A stretch of DNA of 64,000 nt from Allolobophora icterica. Lineage: Eukaryota > Annelida > Clitellata > Crassiclitellata > Lumbricidae. The notes beneath the pieces are model-generated. The model was not told the origin of the DNA, made no database searches, and was given only the letters and a program-made list of their open reading frames with translations. Both the position numbers and the translations under genes were made by a program. Shown piece after piece: positions 50,901 to 63,225 of the stretch (positions within the stretch are counted from its first letter, which is position 1; each line of letters starts with the position of its first letter). The stretch lies in assembly GCA_963556255.1 (NCBI GenBank), contig OY744611.1, positions 6,370,736-6,434,735 of the forward strand. The letters run 5' to 3'.

Positions 50901-53900
50901 ACCCTCCATAGAAAAGGCTCTACATAAATGTAATGAAACGAGTGGCCCTCCATAGAAAAGGCTCTACATAAATGTAATGAAACGAATGGCCCTCCATAGA
51001 AAAGGCTCTACATAAATGTAATGAAACGAGTGGCCCTCCATAGAAAAGGCTCTACATAAATGTAATGAAACGAGTGGCCCTCCATAGAAAAGGCTCTACA
51101 TAAATGTAATGAAACGAGTTACCCTCCATAGAAAAGGCTCTACATAAATGTAATGAAACGAGTTACCCTCCATAGAAAAGGCTCTACATAAATGTAATGA
51201 AACGAGTTACCCTCCATAGAAAAGGCTCTACATAAATGTAATGAAACGAATGGCCCTCCATAGAAAAGGCTCTACATAAATGTAATGAAACGAGTGGCCC
51301 TCCATAGAAAAGGCTCTACATAAATGTAATGAAACGAGTGGCCCTCCATAGAAAAGGCTCTACATAAATGTAATGAAACGAGTTACCCTCCATAGAAAAG
51401 GCTCTACATAAATGTAATGAAACGAGTGGCCCTCCATAGAAAAGGCTCTACATAAATGTAATGAAACGAGTGGCCCTCCATAGAAAAGGCTCTACATAAA
51501 TGTAATGAAACGAGTTACCCTCCATAGAAAAGGCTCTACATAAATGTAATGAAACGAATGGCCCTCCATAGAAAAGGCTCTACATAAATGTAATGAAACG
51601 AGTGGCCCTCCATAGAAAAGGCTCTACATAAATGTAATGAAACGAATGGCCCTCCATAGAAAAGGCTCTACATTAATGTAATGAAACGAGTGGCCCTCCA
51701 TAGAAAAGGCTCTACATAAATGTAATGAATCGAGTGGCCCTTCATAGTAAAGGCTCTACATAAATGTAATGAAACGAATGGCCCTCCATAGAAAAGGCTC
51801 TACATAAATGTAATGAAACGAGTGACCCTCCATAGAAAAGGCTCTACATAAATGTAATGAAACGAATGGCCCTCCATAGAAAAGGCTCTACATAAATGTA
51901 ATGAAACGAGTTACCCTCCATAGAAAAGGCTCTACATAAATGTAATGAAACGAGTGGCCCTCCATAGAAAAGGCTCTACATAAATGTAATGAAACGAGTT
52001 ACCCTCCATAGAAAAGGCTCTACATAAATGTAATGAAACGAGTTACCCTCCATAGAAAAGGCTCTACATAAATGTAATGAAACGAGTGGCTCTCCATAGA
52101 AAAGGCTCTACATAAATGTAATGAAACGAGTTACCCTCCATAGAAAAGGCTCTACATATTAAATGTAATGAAACGAATGGCCCTCCATAGAAAAGGCTCT
52201 ACATAAATGTAATGAAACGAGTTACCCTCCATAGAAAAGGCTCTACATAAATGTAATGAAACGAGTGGCCCTCCATAGAAAAGGCTCTACATAAATGTAA
52301 TGAAACGAGTTACCCTCCATAGAAAAGGCTCTACATAAATGTAATGAAACGAGTTACCCTCCATAGAAAAGGCTCTACATAAATGTAATGAAACGAATGG
52401 CCCTCCATAGAAAAGGCTCTACATAAATGTAATGAAACGAATGGCCCTCCATAGAAAAGGCTCTACATAAATGTAATGAAACGAGTTACTCTCCATAGAA
52501 AAGGCTCTACATAAATGTAATGAAACGAATGGCCCTCCATAGAAAAGGCTCTACATAAATGTAATGAAACGAGTGGCCCTCCATAGAAAAGGCTCTACAT
52601 AAATGTAATGAAACGAGTGGCTCTCCACAGAAAAGGCTCTACATAAATGTAATGAAACGAGTTACCCTCCATAGAAAAGGCTCTACATAAATGTAATGAA
52701 ACGAATGGCCCTCCATAGAAAAGGCTCTACATAAATGTAATGAAACGAATGGCCCTCCATAGAAAAGGCTCTACATAAATGTAATGAAACGAATGGCCCT
52801 CCATAGAAAAGGCTCTACATAAATGTAATGAAACGAGTGGCCCTCCATAGAAAAGGCTCTACATAAATGTAATGAAACGAATGGCCCTCCATAGAAAAGG
52901 CTCTACATAAATGTAATGAAACGAATGACCCTCCATAGAAAAGGCTCTACATAAATGTAATGAAACGAGTGGCCCTCCATAGAAAAGGCTCTACATAAAT
53001 GTAATGAAACGAATGGCCCTCCATAGAAAAGGCTCTACATAAATGTAATGAAACGAGTGGCCCTCCATAGAAAAGGCTCTACATAAATGTAATGAAACGA
53101 GTGGCCCTCCATAGAAAAGGCTCTACATAAATGTAATGAAACGAGTTACCCTCCATAGAAAAGGCTCTACATAAATGTAATGAAACGAGTTACCCTCCAT
53201 AGAAAAGGCTCTACATAAATGTAATGAAACGAGTTACCCTCCATAGAAAAGGCTCTACATAAATGTAATGAAACGAATGGCCCTCCATAGAAAAGGCTCT
53301 ACATAAATGTAATGAAACGAGTGGCCCTCCATAGAAAAGGCTCTACATAAATGTAATGAAACGAGTGGCCCTCCATAGAAAAGGCTCTACATAAATGTAA
53401 TGAAACGAGTTACCCTCCATAGAAAAGGCTCTACATAAATGTAATGAAACGAGTGGCCCTCCATAGAAAAGGCTCTGCATAAATGTAATGAAACGAGTGG
53501 CCCTCCATAGAAAAGGCTCTACATAAATGTAATGAAACGAGTTACCGTCCATAGAAAAGGCTCTACATAAATGTAATGAAACGAATGGCCCTCCATAGAA
53601 AAGGCTCTACATAAATGTAATGAAACGAGTGGCCCTCCATAGAAAAGGCTCTACATAAATGTAATGAAACGAATGGCCCTCCATAGAAAAGGCTCTACAT
53701 TAATGTAATGAAACGAGTGGCCCTCCATAGAAAAGGCTCTACATAAATGTAATGAATCGAGTGGCCCTTCATAGTAAAGGCTCTACATAAATGTAATGAA
53801 ACGAATGGCCCTCCATAGAAAAGGCTCTACATAAATGTAATGAAACGAGTGACCCTCCATAGAAAAGGCTCTACATAAATGTAATGAAACGAATGGCCCT

Positions 53901-56900
53901 CCATAGAAAAGGCTCTACATAAATGTAATGAAACGAGTTACCCTCCATAGAAAAGGCTCTACATAAATGTAATGAAACGAGTGGCCCTCCATAGAAAAGG
54001 CTCTACATAAATGTAATGAAACGAGTTACCCTCCATAGAAAAGGCTCTACATAAATGTAATGAAACGAGTTACCCTCCATAGAAAAGGCTCTACATAAAT
54101 GTAATGAAACGAGTGGCTCTCCATAGAAAAGGCTCTACATAAATGTAATGAAACGAGTTACCCTCCATAGAAAAGGCTCTACATATTAAATGTAATGAAA
54201 CGAATGGCCCTCCATAGAAAAGGCTCTACATAAATGTAATGAAACGAGTTACCCTCCATAGAAAAGGCTCTACATAAATGTAATGAAACGAGTGGCCCTC
54301 CATAGAAAAGGCTCTACATAAATGTAATGAAACGAGTTACCCTCCATAGAAAAGGCTCTACATAAATGTAATGAAACGAGTTACCCTCCATAGAAAAGGC
54401 TCTACATAAATGTAATGAAACGAATGGCCCTCCATAGAAAAGGCTCTACATAAATGTAATGAAACGAATGGCCCTCCATAGAAAAGGCTCTACATAAATG
54501 TAATGAAACGAGTTACTCTCCATAGAAAAGGCTCTACATAAATGTAATGAAACGAATGGCCCTCCATAGAAAAGGCTCTACATAAATGTAATGAAACGAG
54601 TGGCCCTCCATAGAAAAGGCTCTACATAAATGTAATGAAACGAGTGGCTCTCCACAGAAAAGGCTCTACATAAATGTAATGAAACGAGTTACCCTCCATA
54701 GAAAAGGCTCTACATAAATGTAATGAAACGAATGGCCCTCCATAGAAAAGGCTCTACATAAATGTAATGAAACGAGTGGCCCTCCATAGAAAAGGCTCTA
54801 CATAAATGTAATGAAACGAATGGCCCTCCATAGAAAAGGCTCTACATAAATGTAATGAAACGAGTGACCCTCCATAGAAAAGGCTCTACATAAATGTAAT
54901 GAAACGAGTGGCCCTCCATAGAAAAGGCTCTACATAAATGTAATGAAACGAGTGGCTCTCCACAGAAAAGGCTCTACATAAATGTAATGAAACGAGTTAC
55001 CCTCCATAGAAAAGGCTCTACATAAATGTAATGAAACGAATGGCCCTCCATAGAAAAGGCTCTACATAAATGTAATGAAACGAGTGGCCCTCCATAGAAA
55101 AGGCTCTACATAAATGTAATGAAACGAATGGCCCTCCATAGAAAAGGCTCTACATAAATGTAATGAAACGAGTTACCCTCCATAGAAAAGGCTCTACATA
55201 AATGTAATGAAACGAGTGGCCATCCATAGAAAAGGCTCTACATAAATGTAATGAAACGAGTGGCCCTCCATAGAAAAGGCTCTACATAAATGTAATGAAA
55301 CGAGTGGCCCTCCATAGAAAAGGCTCTACATAAATGTAATGAAACGAGTGGCCCTCCATAGAAAAGGCTCTACATAAATGTAATGAAAGAATGGCCCTCC
55401 ATAGAAAAGGCTCTACATAAATGTAATGAAACGAGTGGCCCTCCATAGAAAAGGCTCTACATAAATGTAATGAAACGAGTGGCTCTCCATAGAAAAGGCT
55501 CTACATAAATGTAATGAAACGAGTGGCCCTCCATAGAAAAGGCTCTACATAAATGTAATGAAACGAGTGGCCCTCCATAGAAAAGGCTCTACATAAATGT
55601 AATGAAACGAATGGCCCTCCATAGAAAAGGCTCTACATAAATGTAATGAAACGAGTTACCCTCCATAGAAAAGGCTCTACATAAATGTAATGAAACGAGT
55701 GGCCCTCCATAGAAAAGGCTCTACATAAATGTAATGAAACGAGTGGCCCTCCATAGAAAAGGCTCTACATAAATGTAATGAAACGAATGGCCCTCCATAG
55801 AAAAGGCTCTACATAAATGTAATGAAACGAATGGCCCTCCATAGAAAAGGCTCTACATAAATGTAATGAAACGAGTTACCCTCCATAGAAAAGGCTCTAC
55901 ATAAATGTAATGAAACGAGTGGCCCTCCATAGAAAAGGCTCTACATAAATGTAATGAAACGAATGGCCCTCCATAGAAAAGGCTCTACATAAATGTAGTG
56001 AAACGAATGGCCCTCCATAGAAAAGGCTCTACATAAATGTAATGAAACGAGTGGCCCTCCATAGAAAAGGCTCTACATAAATGTAATGAAACGAGTTACC
56101 CTCCATAGAAAAGGCTCTACATAAATGTAATGAAACGAGTTACCCTCCATAGAAAAGGCTCTACATAAATGTAATGAAACGAGTTACCCTCCATAGAAAA
56201 GGCTCTACATAAATGTAATGAAACGAATGGCCCTCCATAGAAAAGGCTCTACATAAATGTAATGAAACGAGTGGCCCTCCATAGAAAAGGCTCTACATAA
56301 ATGTAATGAAACGAGTGGCCCTCCATAGAAAAGGCTCTACATAAATGTAATGAAACGAATGGCCCTCCATAGAAAAGGCTCTACATAAATGTAATGAAAC
56401 GAGTGGCTCTCCATAGAAAAGGCTCTACATAAATGTAATGAAACGAGTTACCCTCCATAGAAAAGGCTCTACATAAATGTAATGAAACGAATGGCCCTCC
56501 ATAGAAAAGGCTCTACATAAATGTAATGAAACGAGTGGCCCTCCATAGAAAAGGCTCTACATAAATGTAATGAAACGAATGGCCCTCCATAGAAAAGGCT
56601 CTACATAAATGTAATGAAACTAGTGGCCCTCCATAGAAAAGGCTCTACATAAATGTAATGAATCGAGTGGCCCTCCATAGTAAAGGCTCTACATAAATGT
56701 AATGAAACGAATGGCCCTCCATAGAAAAGGCTCTACATAAATGTAATGAAACGAGTTACCCTCCATAGATAAGGCTCTACATAAATGTAATGAAACGAGT
56801 GGCCCTCCATAGAAAAGGCTCTACATAAATGTAATGAAACGAGTGGCCCTCCATAGAAAAGGCTCTACATAAATGTAATGAAACGAGTTACCCTCCATAG

Positions 56901-57720
56901 AAAAGGCTCTACATAAATGTAATGAAACGAATGGCCCTCCATAGAAAAGGCTCTACATAAATGTAATGAAACGAGTGGCCCTCCATAGAAAAGGCTCTAC
57001 ATAAATGTAATGAAACGAATGGCCCTCCATAGAAAAGGCTCTACATAAATGTAATGAAACGAGTGGCCCTCCATAGAAAAGGCTCTACATAAATGTAATG
57101 AATCGAGTGGCCCTCCATAGTAAAGGCTCTACATAAATGTAATGAAACGAATGGCCCTCCATAGAAAAGGCTCTACATAAATGTAATGAAACGAGTGACC
57201 CTCCATAGAAAAGGCTCTACATAAATGTAATGAAACGAATGGCCCTCCATAGAAAAGGCTCTACATAAATGTAATGAAACGAGTGACCCTCCATAGAAAA
57301 GGCTCTACATAAATGTAATGAAACGAATGGCCCTCCATAGAAAAGGCTCTACATAAATGTAATGAAACGAATGGCCCTCCATAGAAAAGGCTCTACATAA
57401 ATGTAATGAAACGAGTGACCCTCCATAGAAAAGGCTCTACATAAATGTAATGAAACGAATGGCCCTCCATAGAAAAGGCTCTACATAAATGTAATGAAAC
57501 GAGTGACCCTCCATAGAAAAGGCTCTACATAAATGTAATGAAACGAATGGCCCTCCATAGAAAAGGCTCTACATAAATGTAATGAAACGAATGGCCCTCC
57601 ATAGAAAAGGCTCTACATAAATGTAATGAAACGAATGGCCCTCCATAGAAAAGGCTCTACATAAATGTAATGAAACGAATGGCCCTCCATAGAAAAGGCT
57701 CTACATAAATGTAATGAAAC
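45000..57720. repeat. Higher-order block 2 of the 13,027-bp duplication
   Basis: Near-identical copy of 31970-44690, as shown by the paired private variants listed for block 1. About 0.3 kb of ordinary satellite separates the two blocks. One difference is the single-base loss near 45310 that is absent from block 1. The right limit is set by GTGACC at 57722 versus GTGGCC at the corresponding place, followed by disagreement in the next units. Confidence 0.9.
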
Positions 57721-58064
57721 GAGTGACCCTCCATAGAAAAGGCTCTACATAAATGTAATGAAACGAATGGCCCTCCATAGAAAAGGCTCTACATAAATGT
57801 AATGAAACGAGTGGCCCTCCATAGAAAAGGCTCTACATAAATGTAATGAAACGAATGGCCCTCCATAGAAAAGGCTCTACATAAATGTAATGAAACGAGT
57901 GGCCCTCCATAGAAAAGGCTCTACATAAATGTAATGAAACGAGTGGCTCTCCATAGAAAAGGCTCTACATAAATGTAATGAAACGAGTGGCCCTCCATAG
58001 AAAAGGCTCTACATAAATGTAATGAAACGAGTGACCCTCCATAGAAAAGGCTCTACATAAATGT

Positions 58065-58233
58065 TGGATCACAACTACAGTGTGTTTCTCAATGCTTCAG
58101 GATGCTTGGCTTTCCTCTAATCGCTTGCGGCTGAACCCTGACAAGACAGTTTATCTGGCTCGGTGGTAGCCTCCAACTCAGCGAGATTGATTTCTCCTAC
58201 TCTGTTCGTGACTTGGGGATTTTAGGATCCTCG
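58065..58233 (+). pseudogene. LINE reverse-transcriptase fragment, 5' part
   Basis: Satellite DNA stops and a LINE begins within a few bases. The plus-strand frame reads MLQDAWLSSNRLRLNPDKTV then YLARW and a stop; after a small shift, IDFSYSVRDLGI follows (to about 58221). This is the WxSxNRLRLNPDKT and VRDLGI pair found after the RT catalytic box in CR1/L2-like LINEs. The fragment is cut on the right by DNA transposon copy B and resumes at 60314. Confidence 0.88.
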
Positions 58234-60323
58234 ATCCTACAATAGGGTGCATCCATTACAATGGGAGAAAAAAAATTGTTCTCATTTTTATTTCTAATAG
58301 TGCAAAGTAGTTGCCAATTGATGTCAACAATATTCTGGTGCAGTTTCGCCAATTTACCACATGATCTTGAGGTGCCCCAATGACCTTGAAGGTTTGATAT
58401 TAGACATACAGTATTTGCCCATGTAATGCAAGGAGTAAGTCCAGAAAAACAAGCTTCTACAGTATGAATCTGATGACAAGTGGAATGCAATACTGGAAAA
58501 AACATATTAGGTATATTATTCCATCAATGACGAACCAATAAGTTGAGTCTAAACTACAGTAGCGGTAAACTACAGTAGTAGTCTTATCCTATTAATGCAA
58601 ATAGGCCTAAGTAGTCAGGCTATGCGATATTCTTTCTTAGTGTTAACAGTCGGCATTATTCGCCTGGATTCCAATCTTGTTCTTATGAAACCGTCCCTAG
58701 CTTTGATGCCGCAGACTGCAGCTGAAGCCTCATTCACAACTTTAACATAACGCTCCAGTTGCTTATGAGTGACATGGGAATCTAGGAAAGTCGAACTTTT
58801 GTGCTGGGTGCGTCGCTACAAGTTGCATCATTTCTTAATCAGATACCTCCAATGTTAGTGGTGTTCTGCTACGCATATCTGCCAGTCAATGAGTTTCTCA
58901 AAGGCATCAAACTTTATTACAGGAACAACGAATTTCGAATTCCAGACTGTACAGTTTTCCTAGCGTTTAGGATCGACGCATTCCCAGCTTTCAAATTTTC
59001 TTACGGTCATGAGTTAACATGAAGCAACAAGCAGTTCTCATGCTTTCTCTGGAACAATTGGTAATGGTTTATTAACGTGTAAACAGTTACCAGTAGTGTT
59101 CTTTGATAAAATTGACTCGGATTCGCCACCTGCAACTTTAACTGACCGGCAGTATTAGCGGGACATTAGTAACACGGTCGTTAAAGGCTAGTGCTCGTTG
59201 AATTAATCTAAAACAAGACCCTGGAACATTGAATTACTTGCGGTAGTTGACAACTGCGAAAAGAGTATTGGAATTGTTGCAAACTATATGCAGAGCTTCA
59301 AATGCTCGCGATGTATGTAGTGAAAGCATATATGCTTCTGTTTGGTTAACAATTTTGCAAAGCTGGTCTAGGGCTACTCGTGGGTGAGTCGAACCTGGTT
59401 CCTTCACCAACAACAAGTGTTCCCCGATAACAACCCGTCGATAGTTCACTTATTTCCTTCGTTGACGTTCTGTGCTATAGAGTTTTATCTTTTCGACCAT
59501 CAAAAATAAACCGAGTAAATCACCTGCGTTGTTCAAGTCTTCCAGCTCGTTACGCTAATTTCATCCTTCAGGTCTAACTTTATTTTGATCAATAGCATTT
59601 GACAAATCAACATCACATATAACATCGAAATCTTGCAGCACACTGGTGTTATCTCGGCAGCTGCTCTGTCTGAAACACCATAACGATCACAGGCTTAAGC
59701 CAATGTTGGTAGTCAACTACGAACGTCTTTTAACTATAACGTTTGATGCAGGTTCATCACAGGTTCATTACTACGATATTGAAAAAAATAATCTTTAGTT
59801 TAATCACCTGGTTGATTACAAGTGTCTGACCTGCTGGTATCGAAACTAGATTCAGAATCGTCTACTTAGTCATCATTAACATCCACGACCTTCTCACCAC
59901 ATAATGACTTAATATATTTCGACTCGTCGAACTTGCTTAGCTTTTCCTTTCTGCTTGTTAACAAGCTAATTTGCTGTAAGTTTGTCGACATTACAGATAC
60001 ACGTCAACCTTACTGTTCTCTGGTCAGTTATAAACTCCTGCTCATCTTTAGGAACTCGATTGAATTGCTACCTACGTACTAAAGGATCAACAGAACTCTT
60101 TAAAGCTATACATAAATTACTTTGCCTTACAACAAATTACGTTAAACGCAGTACTCCAGAGCCTTCAAATCATGAACATTTTAGGGTCCTTGGGGCACCT
60201 CAAGGACTTATCCAAAAACTTACAAAATGTGCATGCTAACTAATCAGTATGAAAGGCACCTATCGGCAGCTATTAGAATATTCTTTTCAAAAAAATGTTT
60301 TTCGATGCACCCTATCCTACAAT
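58234..60323 (-). mobile_element. DNA transposon, copy B (8-bp TSD), inserted in a LINE
   Basis: The direct repeat ATCCTACAAT flanks the element at 58234-58243 and 60314-60323. With ends taken as TAGGGTGCATC and GATGCACCCTA (58243-60314), the true target duplication is TCCTACAA, 8 bp, the same length as in copy A. The element is about 2.07 kb and aligns with copy A in reverse complement along its whole length. LINE sequence lies on both sides, so it inserted into an already present LINE. Several small indels separate the two copies. Confidence 0.93.
58615..59960 (-). pseudogene. Degraded transposase-like gene in copy B
   Basis: The best preserved part is the C-terminus on the minus strand. 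It ends at a TGA at 58615-58617 and reads EASAAVCGIKARDGFIRTRL followed by ESRRIMPTVNTKKEYRIA. Upstream, blocks equivalent to copy A (GRKDKT near 59475-59505) survive in other frames with stops between them. It is non-functional. See copy A for discussion of the family. Confidence 0.7.
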
Positions 60324-60500
60324 TTCCTTCACCGATCAAGTTTACTGGTTCACGGTTTGATCTGCACTCGGGCTGACTTTGGCAATGTTGTTTATATTGG
60401 CCTTTTCTCCTCCAATATGCACAAACTTTGGTCTATTCTTAATGCTGCTGCTCGGCTTATTGGTGATATTCCTAAGTTTGCCTACATCTCTTTCGTAGTT
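60324..60500 (+). pseudogene. LINE fragment, 3' continuation after transposon B
   Basis: The plus-strand frame reads HRSSLLVHGLICTRADFGN, then VVYIGLFSSNMHKLWSILN and AAARLIGDIPKFAYIS. This matches the segment LVHSLIxSRLDYGNxLYxGLP...LQxVQNAAARLI...HIS that follows the VRDLGI box in CR1/L2-type LINEs. It is the expected downstream part of the LINE interrupted at 58233, although some residues between VRDLGI and LVHGLI are missing. Homology fades after about 60500. Confidence 0.85.
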
Positions 60501-60665
60501 AATGAAAAGGTTGGAGCATATGACTATAGAGTCGAGATAAATTTAAGACATAGCCTATCACATAAACATGCTCAAGAAATACATTGATAGGAGAGACGAG
60601 TTAGATCTGAAATCAAATGTGGATAACGAAGAAGCCGATGAATCAGGAAGAGTGGCCGATGAGTA

Positions 60666-60900
60666 GGTCAATTCACTGCGAAGCAGATCGTGAAATTAAA
60701 ATCATTAAATAACGGAATCGCTGAGAGATTAGAGTCTGCATACGCTGCACCTCTCGTTGTTAAGAAGTCGGATGGATCGAACAGACTTTGCTGCAATTAT
60801 AAGCAGTTGAATAAGATTACAGTTTTCGATCCAGAACCGATGATGTCGAAAGGGGAAGTTTTTAATAAGTTGAGCGGTAGTCAGGTATATAGCAAAATAC
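60666..60900 (+). pseudogene. Ty3/gypsy reverse-transcriptase fragment
   Basis: The plus-strand frame from 60690 contains GIAERLESAYAAPLVVKKSD, then GSNRLCCNYKQLNKIT, DPEPM and GEVFNKLSGSQVYSK. This is the N-terminal part of a Ty3/gypsy RT (GIIxxSxSPYAAPxVxVxKKDGSxRxCxDYRxLNxxT, then kLxGxxxFSK). The D of the usual DYRxLN box is N here. The frame is lost before the catalytic YxDD box, replaced by the 91-bp duplicated segment. No LTR is recognisable nearby. Confidence 0.88.
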
Positions 60901-60902
60901 AC

Positions 60903-61084
60903 TATTTATATAGCATTACAGCGATGGAGAGGGCTGGCCACCCGTCCTCGCATACGGAGGCTGAGATAAGTGAAGCCTTTAACACTTGAAACCCTATTTA
61001 TATAGCATTACAGCGATGGAGAGGGCTGGCCACCCGTCCTCGTATACCGAGGCTGAGATAAGTGAAGCCTTTAACACTTGAAAC
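60903..61084. repeat. 91-bp tandem duplication
   Basis: 60903-60993 and 60994-61084 are near-identical (GCATAC-GAGGC versus GTATAC-GAGGC is the main difference), each containing GATGGAGAGGGCTGGCCACC and GTGAAGCCTTTAACACTTG. It replaces the expected continuation of the gypsy RT. I do not recognise the repeated sequence. Confidence 0.9.
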
Positions 61085-63225
61085 CCGTGTCTGTCTCTAG
61101 AGGTTAGTTTATGTGTCTGATTTTATTCTTCCTACATAATAATATTACTGATAATTATTTAATGAGTCGGAATATTCAAATCGAATGTAGGGCCTGATTT
61201 AAAATCGTCTGCAGGATGGGATATCCTTCACGCGATCGGTCACAGAGAGAAATGTGTTGACCAAATGCAATACGAAAGGGACAGATTGAAGGACAAGGAT
61301 AAGAAAAAGGTCAAAGTTTAAAGTTCACATCATATGGAATGTTAGTTCACTCTCAAGACCGAAGCATCCATCATACTTTAAGGTGATTGTTCTGTACGAA
61401 AACTGGGTCAAACTATTATGTACTTTAGGTCAACGTGGCCAGGCTAAACGGTATGTCAAAAAACTCAGATCGGGTTACGTGTCTAGGCCAAAGTTTCTCC
61501 ATCAGAATTTAGAAGATACGCCAGAAGCTCAAGCTCGGTCAAATGACTGCGTAAATGTAGCCATGCAATCTGCGATCTGAGCTTCCATAATGGTCTTCAA
61601 GAAGAACATTCTGATCGATCATGATCTTGTGAAAAGATGTTTGAGCAAAGCTATTGAGTTTTGTTCAACAGATGCAAAAATAGCATTTACAATATTACTC
61701 TTACAGAGATAAGTCGATAGAGAAGCCCAGGATTCGACTGACGAAAATTACAAAGTATATAAATTTTAGCATACGGTCGCTTTTTAATTATAGAAAACGT
61801 CACATGTTTGTGACGTAATCAGCTGGGCGACATCTTTAACAATAAGAAACAGACATGCAATTACACATAGCGTTAATAAATTATCAGCTGTTTGTCAGTC
61901 AATCGATTAGTCAGTCAGCGACTGAGTATGTCATCGATCGAAACCTGGATATTGGCTGCGATTCAATAGCAATCCCATGTTCTTAGAAACACTGCGCTAT
62001 CAGTATCGTTCCTGTCATTCAATGTCACGTAAGCTAGGTATCCAATACTTAGATCCGACCACATCTGGTTGTGGACCGAGGAAGAGCTATGAAGGCCCAT
62101 AGAAACGCATTTGCTGGGTTCCCTACACCCTACACCGATCGAGTGATGCTGGAGCCTTATAATAACAAAGGACGGCGGGAAAAGGGAGCGTGAGAAAATC
62201 TGTAGAGATCTGTGATATCTCTGAACACTGCCTTGATAAACGAACCTCAGCACAAGTGTTGAAGCCGTTGAAAAATCTTACTGCACGAGAAAACTATCTT
62301 CATGCCTTGTTTTCACCGAACAAAATGTTGCATGAACAACTGACTCAGCCACTTGCGGAATGCCCACCTCATCCTGGATAGGGGGAAAGAAACAGCCTTC
62401 CCACTGCGTACGTCACATAATTATAGTCCATCGTCGTTCTTCCTCAGGTTTGACAAGATGATCACTTGATTCAGTTCCGTCCGGTAGAATTCCATTTCGA
62501 AAGCGATTGACCACGTCGTTCAGATGTAGGTCAGTGTTGTCATCCTCTACAAACGTCGTGAGGTTCATCGGGTTCTGTGCAGAGATGCTATAGGCCCTAG
62601 GGGAACATTTTTTCAGAATTCTGTCTTTTCTTCTGACGCCATGGAGCTTTTTGTCTTAAGGCACACGTTTGAGACAAAAAACTGTTCGAAAGATTAAGAT
62701 CTGAAATTCGTTACACAAATTTCAGCTCGCTTGCTTGCATCTGTGCCAGCCCCTAAGAACATGCTTACCGCTTTTGGGATCCTTCACACCCAGTTTAGTT
62801 TATTAATTTAATATTCCTGCGAATGCAGAACTTGCGACGCCCCTCCCATTCAACCATTCAGCACAGGTCGCTCGCCTGTGATTAGCGTATCCACCTTTTG
62901 AATGGTGCTGCATATATCATGCAGAATATAGAAATAGTCATAACAAATGGGCCTGATGTGTAAATCACTCAAACGCTGCTTCTAAGATGACAGTCATAGA
63001 CTTCGTTTTAAACTTTCGATCTGCTTACTTATTGACTTAACGAGCTATGCGTATTAGGCTACGTGTCTGTGATTTCTCTCGAATTACGCAGTGGTTAAAA
63101 TATCATTCTGGTATCACATTTTGACAGAATATTATTTTAAATGTATGATTGAATTTAAAGATCGCAGAAATCGCAAAGATTAAAAGAGATGCGTGTTTGT
63201 CAGAATAAGTTGATTAAAGGTAAGT
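61085..63225. other. No recognised gene; unassigned open frames
   Basis: Two short plus-strand frames (61383-61580, 65 codons; 62190-62381, 63 codons) and one minus-strand frame (61963-62253) show no domain I recognise. Composition is ordinary and no tandem repeat or transposon end is visible. Parts of 61170-61600 could be retroelement relics, given the gypsy fragment next door, but nothing in the sequence proves it. Confidence 0.4.

Larger units (their letters stand above)
19110..58064. repeat. 44-bp satellite array, about 885 units
   Basis: One uninterrupted head-to-tail array of the 44-bp unit AAAAGGCTCTACATAAATGT + AATGAAACGA + RTKRCYMTCC + ATAG. The length is about 38,950 bp. Units at the left edge are the most diverged (for example CCTATATAAAG near 19266), while the interior is highly homogeneous. 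The common variants are confined to unit positions 31, 33, 34, 36 and 37. Rare indels occur: loss of one C (GAAAGAATGG at about 22467, 29023, 33818, 42357, 46847, 55385), loss of one base near 45310, and ATT insertions at 39131, 41158, 52158 and 54185. Because 44 is not divisible by 3, translated frames repeat every 132 bp; the 69-codon minus-strand frames are artefacts. No transposon or gene interrupts it. Confidence 0.99.

Noticed and set aside
19110..58064. Resemblance to a CRISPR array (constant 37 nt plus variable 7 nt)
   Set aside because: The variable part is far too short to be a spacer, has only about seven recurring forms, and the surroundings are plainly eukaryotic without cas genes.
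19110..58064. Telomeric or rDNA spacer identity of the satellite
   Set aside because: No TTAGGG-type repeats and no rRNA gene sequence on either side.
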